Assembly: GCA_037442505.1 (NCBI GenBank)
Contig: JBBIPZ010000011.1
Location: 1-64,000 of the forward strand
Origin: JBBIPZ01 sp037442505 [NCBI: Deltaproteobacteria bacterium]
Lineage (GTDB): Bacteria > CALINM01
Length of the DNA stretch: 64,000 nt
Direction of reading: 5' to 3'
Shown: positions 61,485 to 64,000 of the stretch, one piece after another
Layout of the letters: each line of letters begins with the position of its first letter
Numbering within the stretch: position 1 is the first letter of the stretch
Made by a program: the position numbers and the translations under genes
Notes under the pieces: generated by a model
The model's database searches: none
Told to the model about the DNA's origin: nothing
Seen by the model: only the letters and a program-made list of their open reading frames with translations

Positions 61485-63197
61485 TTAATCTAAAATGCAA
61501 AAATCTTTCAGCACAAAATCCCATTTTTTATAACCATTATAACTACTCATTTTTGGCAAACCAACAATATCTAAATAACTACCTAGCTTTAAAGCATCGT
61601 TAAACATAGAAAAGCCAATTCCACTAAAAATTTTCCCATCTTTGCTCAACTGAAGTTTCATGTGATTTTCTTTTTGTCCCACTGGTCTTAAATGTTCTAC
61701 TTTTACTTCTGAAATTAAAAAAGTTGGTTCTGGATTTCCCTTCCCAAAAGGTTCTAATAATGCAAGTTGTTCAAAAAAAAGTTCGTCTATCTCGCTTACA
61801 TCTAAAACTGTATCAATTTTACAATAGTTATAAACATCACCGTTTAGCAGATACCTTTTTGCCAACTCGTTTATCGATATCTCAAAATCTTTTAAGAATT
61901 CCTTCCTTAATGATAATCCACATGCCATATCATGCCCCCCAAAACTTAAAAGATTATGAGATATTTCACCTATAACCTCCGTTAAAGGGAAGCCCGGCAC
62001 ACTCCTGCCAGAACCTTTAATTATCCCTTCCTCCTCATCACAGCATATGAAAAACGGCTTGTTGTACCTTTCTAATAGCTTTGACGCTACTATTCCCAAT
62101 ACACCCGGATGCCACTGAGGGGAATATAACACATACACAAGAGATTCATTCCCACCGTCAATCATCTTGAGCGCATCTTTTATCATCTTCTCTTCCTCTT
62201 TTTGTCGGCGATTGTTTTCATTATTCAAAGTACGCACCAGTTCTTTCGCTGTTTCCTCATTGTCAGAAATTAAGAGTTCGAAGGCATGTTTTGGGTTACT
62301 CATTCTACCGGGGGCATTAAGTCTTGGTGTAATCCTGAAGGTAATCAAGCGAGTGTCCAAATTTTCAATATTTAGCTCTTTTAATAATGAGCGCACTCCT
62401 ACTTTATTACTGTTTTTAATTTCTTCGATACCATACTTAACAAAAACACGGTTGGGCCCAAGAATAGGCACCATATCTGATATTGTTCCTATGGCAACGA
62501 GGTCTAAATACTCTCTAAGATTAGGCTCTTTATTTTTAGTAAAAAATCCAGCTTCTCTTAAAACTTTTCTAAGTTTAATCAAAAAATAAAACGCAACACC
62601 TACACCTGACATTTCTTTAAAAGGAAAGTTGCTATCTTCTCGCTTTGGATTTATAACAGCATAAGCTGGTGGCAATCTTTTAGGCACATTATGATGATCT
62701 GTTATTATAAAATCAATCCCGAGGTTGTTGCCATATTCGACAAGCTCGTAGTCACTGATACCACAATCTACCGTCATTATAATATCAACGCCATTTCTCT
62801 TAAAATCATCGATAGCTTTTTTGTTAAGGCTATATCCATCCTCAAACCTGTCTGGTAAATAATACAAAACATCTGCCCCAATCTTTTTTAAAAACAAATA
62901 CATAACTGCACAAGCTGTAACCCCATCGGCATCATAGTCACCATAAATCGCAATTTTTTCTTTATTGAAAATCGCTTTTGCTACTCTCTCCGCGCCTTTT
63001 TTAAGGTCCTTTAGCATAGATGGGACTGGCAGAGTATTCAAGGAGGGCCTTAAAAAATCGTTTATTTCGGTTTCAGACTTTAACCCCCTTGAAATTACGA
63101 TTCTTGCAATTGCATCCTTAAAATTGAAAACCTTTTTAATGTGATTAACTAAACTTTCATCACATTTATTTACAATCCAGCTATTTGCCTTTTTCAT
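61485..63197 (-). CDS. recJ: Single-stranded-DNA-specific exonuclease RecJ
   Basis: A 5'-to-3' exonuclease of about 570 residues used in recombination and mismatch repair. The DHH-family motifs are IYGDYDADGVTACAVMY, MTVDCGISDYE, ITDHHNVPKRLPPAYAVINP, SGVGVAFYFL and the DHHA1 stretch SFGGHDMACGLSL. I prefer ATG 63197, which has GGTGA just ahead; in-frame ATGs at 63206 and 63218 also exist. It overlaps the end of the upstream membrane gene. Confidence 0.95.
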   Translation of the reverse strand: MKKANSWIVNKCDESLVNHIKKVFNFKDAIARIVISRGLKSETEINDFLRPSLNTLPVPSMLKDLKKGAERVAKAIFNKEKIAIYGDYDADGVTACAVMYLFLKKIGADVLYYLPDRFEDGYSLNKKAIDDFKRNGVDIIMTVDCGISDYELVEYGNNLGIDFIITDHHNVPKRLPPAYAVINPKREDSNFPFKEMSGVGVAFYFLIKLRKVLREAGFFTKNKEPNLREYLDLVAIGTISDMVPILGPNRVFVKYGIEEIKNSNKVGVRSLLKELNIENLDTRLITFRITPRLNAPGRMSNPKHAFELLISDNEETAKELVRTLNNENNRRQKEEEKMIKDALKMIDGGNESLVYVLYSPQWHPGVLGIVASKLLERYNKPFFICCDEEEGIIKGSGRSVPGFPLTEVIGEISHNLLSFGGHDMACGLSLRKEFLKDFEISINELAKRYLLNGDVYNYCKIDTVLDVSEIDELFFEQLALLEPFGKGNPEPTFLISEVKVEHLRPVGQKENHMKLQLSKDGKIFSGIGFSMFNDALKLGSYLDIVGLPKMSSYNGYKKWDFVLKDFCILD

Positions 63198-64000
63198 TTT
63201 CACCATTCTTACAGGCATATACTGCTACTACAGCAGTGCTATCATAGTAGATTGGATATATTTTATCGGAAAGTTTTGAATTTTTGAAATTCTGGCAATA
63301 GGGATTAATAAGAAATTTTAGGTCCTTGTAATATCTTGTAATTGAAAACTCATTCACAATAAAGTAACGATTTGGGGATTTACAAACAAGCTCAACTAAT
63401 TCCTCTTCACTCAAATTTCTACTGACATTTTCAAATTTCATATCACCAGCATAGTAAGCTATAAGATAATTAGTTGAGGTGCTTATAAGAGTGGCATCCT
63501 CTGGTACATGTGCCTTTAGCCATTCCCCGGTTTTTTTATATAATCTTTCTTGCTCAAAGATTTCGTTTAGCTCTCCATATTTTTCAAACCTCTCGTAAAT
63601 CTTATAATATCCCCAAGAGGTGAACAACAAAAACGCTACCAAATATATAAAAAATTTAGCAATAACAGCTTTAGTATCAAGTTTAAACATTTTATACACG
63701 CCAAATAAACCTATCCCAAAATAAACTAATATAACAGAAGTCGTTGGAGAAAGATACCTTTCATCAACTTTAAATATGAGTGGAGCAGCAAAGGGCAATA
63801 TCATTGAAATAAAAAATATAAATGACTTCCAGCCTAATTTTGAACTATTTAATGTGTAAACAAAAAAAATAGTTGAAAGTAGCAGTAGAATTCCAAAAAA
63901 ATAATTATAGTCTGAAAATATCCAGACAGCATTTGACAAGTTTTTATTAAGGAAACTATAAGTTTTTGATAAATCATATGTAAATGTGGCAAAAAAACCC
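63181..64000 (-). CDS. Glycosyltransferase-like (GT39/ArnT-type) membrane protein, C-terminal part
   Basis: The frame is open from the right window edge, so the N-terminus lies beyond 64000. The visible 272 residues hold at least four membrane helices; after KVDERYLSPTTSVILVY comes another helix, then a soluble C-terminal domain (LISTSTNYLIAYYAGDMKFE). The ERYLSP motif between helices is typical of GT-C enzymes that use polyprenyl-linked sugars. The substrate is unknown. Its 3' end overlaps recJ by 17 bases. Confidence 0.7.
   Translation of the reverse strand, partial: GFFATFTYDLSKTYSFLNKNLSNAVWIFSDYNYFFGILLLLSTIFFVYTLNSSKLGWKSFIFFISMILPFAAPLIFKVDERYLSPTTSVILVYFGIGLFGVYKMFKLDTKAVIAKFFIYLVAFLLFTSWGYYKIYERFEKYGELNEIFEQERLYKKTGEWLKAHVPEDATLISTSTNYLIAYYAGDMKFENVSRNLSEEELVELVCKSPNRYFIVNEFSITRYYKDLKFLINPYCQNFKNSKLSDKIYPIYYDSTAVVAVYACKNGENEKGK

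Noticed and set aside
1-64000. CRISPR arrays, prophage, defence islands or rRNA operons
   Set aside because: No regularly spaced direct repeats, phage structural genes, known defence genes or rRNA segments were seen in the window.

Overview
The window looks like ordinary chromosome from a low-GC, probably anaerobic or microaerophilic, Gram-negative bacterium. The best guess is Deferribacterota (Deferribacter/Calditerrivibrio-like). This is inferred from the mix of genes: N-degron ClpS/ClpA/Aat, lipoproteins and a periplasmic heme-motif DsbC-like protein, sigma-54 regulators, an MglA-type GTPase, a stand-alone TrpB2, and a PurS-PurS-PurL fusion with separate PurQ. No rRNA or marker search was possible, so the phylum call is tentative. 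Most genes are packed tightly, with many 1-30 base overlaps.

Layout. 1-3140 (minus): the left end of a Tat-exported molybdopterin oxidoreductase operon, more GC-rich than its surroundings. 3141-4076: a gene-free gap with a sigma-54-like promoter, two matching inverted-repeat operators and what reads as a decayed ISAs1-type transposase. 4077-6825 (minus): a sigma-54 activator and its membrane sensor kinase, the likely controllers of that operon. 6899-10098 (plus): clpS-clpA-aat. 10073-13387 (minus): mtgA, ywlC and glnA; glnA has its own sigma-54 promoter and terminator. 13523-17489 (minus): prfB-yebC-ruvC-ruvA-ruvB. 17679: tRNA-Asp. 17835-19708 (minus): rph-rdgB-RDD protein. 19757-28523 (minus): an SDR protein, rfbA, tRNA-Ser, tadA, a cation efflux protein, trpB2, a heme-motif DsbC-like protein, a DUF438/hemerythrin/PAS sensor and a TPR membrane protein. 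28712: transaldolase (plus).

29387-42076 (minus): mtnA, an NtrC/NtrB pair, a MOSC protein, a GAF/degenerate-GGDEF protein, an MglA-like GTPase with an acidic tail, a helical-repeat protein, a second EF-G, coaX, rimI and a radical SAM protein. 42171-53416 (plus): mnmG followed by an almost complete purine operon (purB, purL, purQ, purF, purM, purN) that also holds pyrE and an unknown lipoprotein. 53431-55322 (minus): rplM-rpsI-argC. 55442: a small lipoprotein (plus). 55730-64000 (minus): a glycosyltransferase-like membrane protein (cut by the window edge), recJ, polA, purD and selB.

How the genes work together. NtrB/NtrC (30424-32969) plausibly act on the sigma-54 promoter of glnA. The second kinase/activator pair plausibly acts on the Mo-enzyme promoter through twin TGTTAC-N6-GTAACA sites. 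Aat, ClpS and ClpA form one bacterial N-degron module. The pur cluster plus purD covers purine synthesis from PRPP up to AIR, and purB adds a later step. Several genes appear to start at or within a few bases of a predicted transcription start (clpS, ywlC, the 55442 lipoprotein, possibly polA), and mnmG seems to need an ATT start codon.
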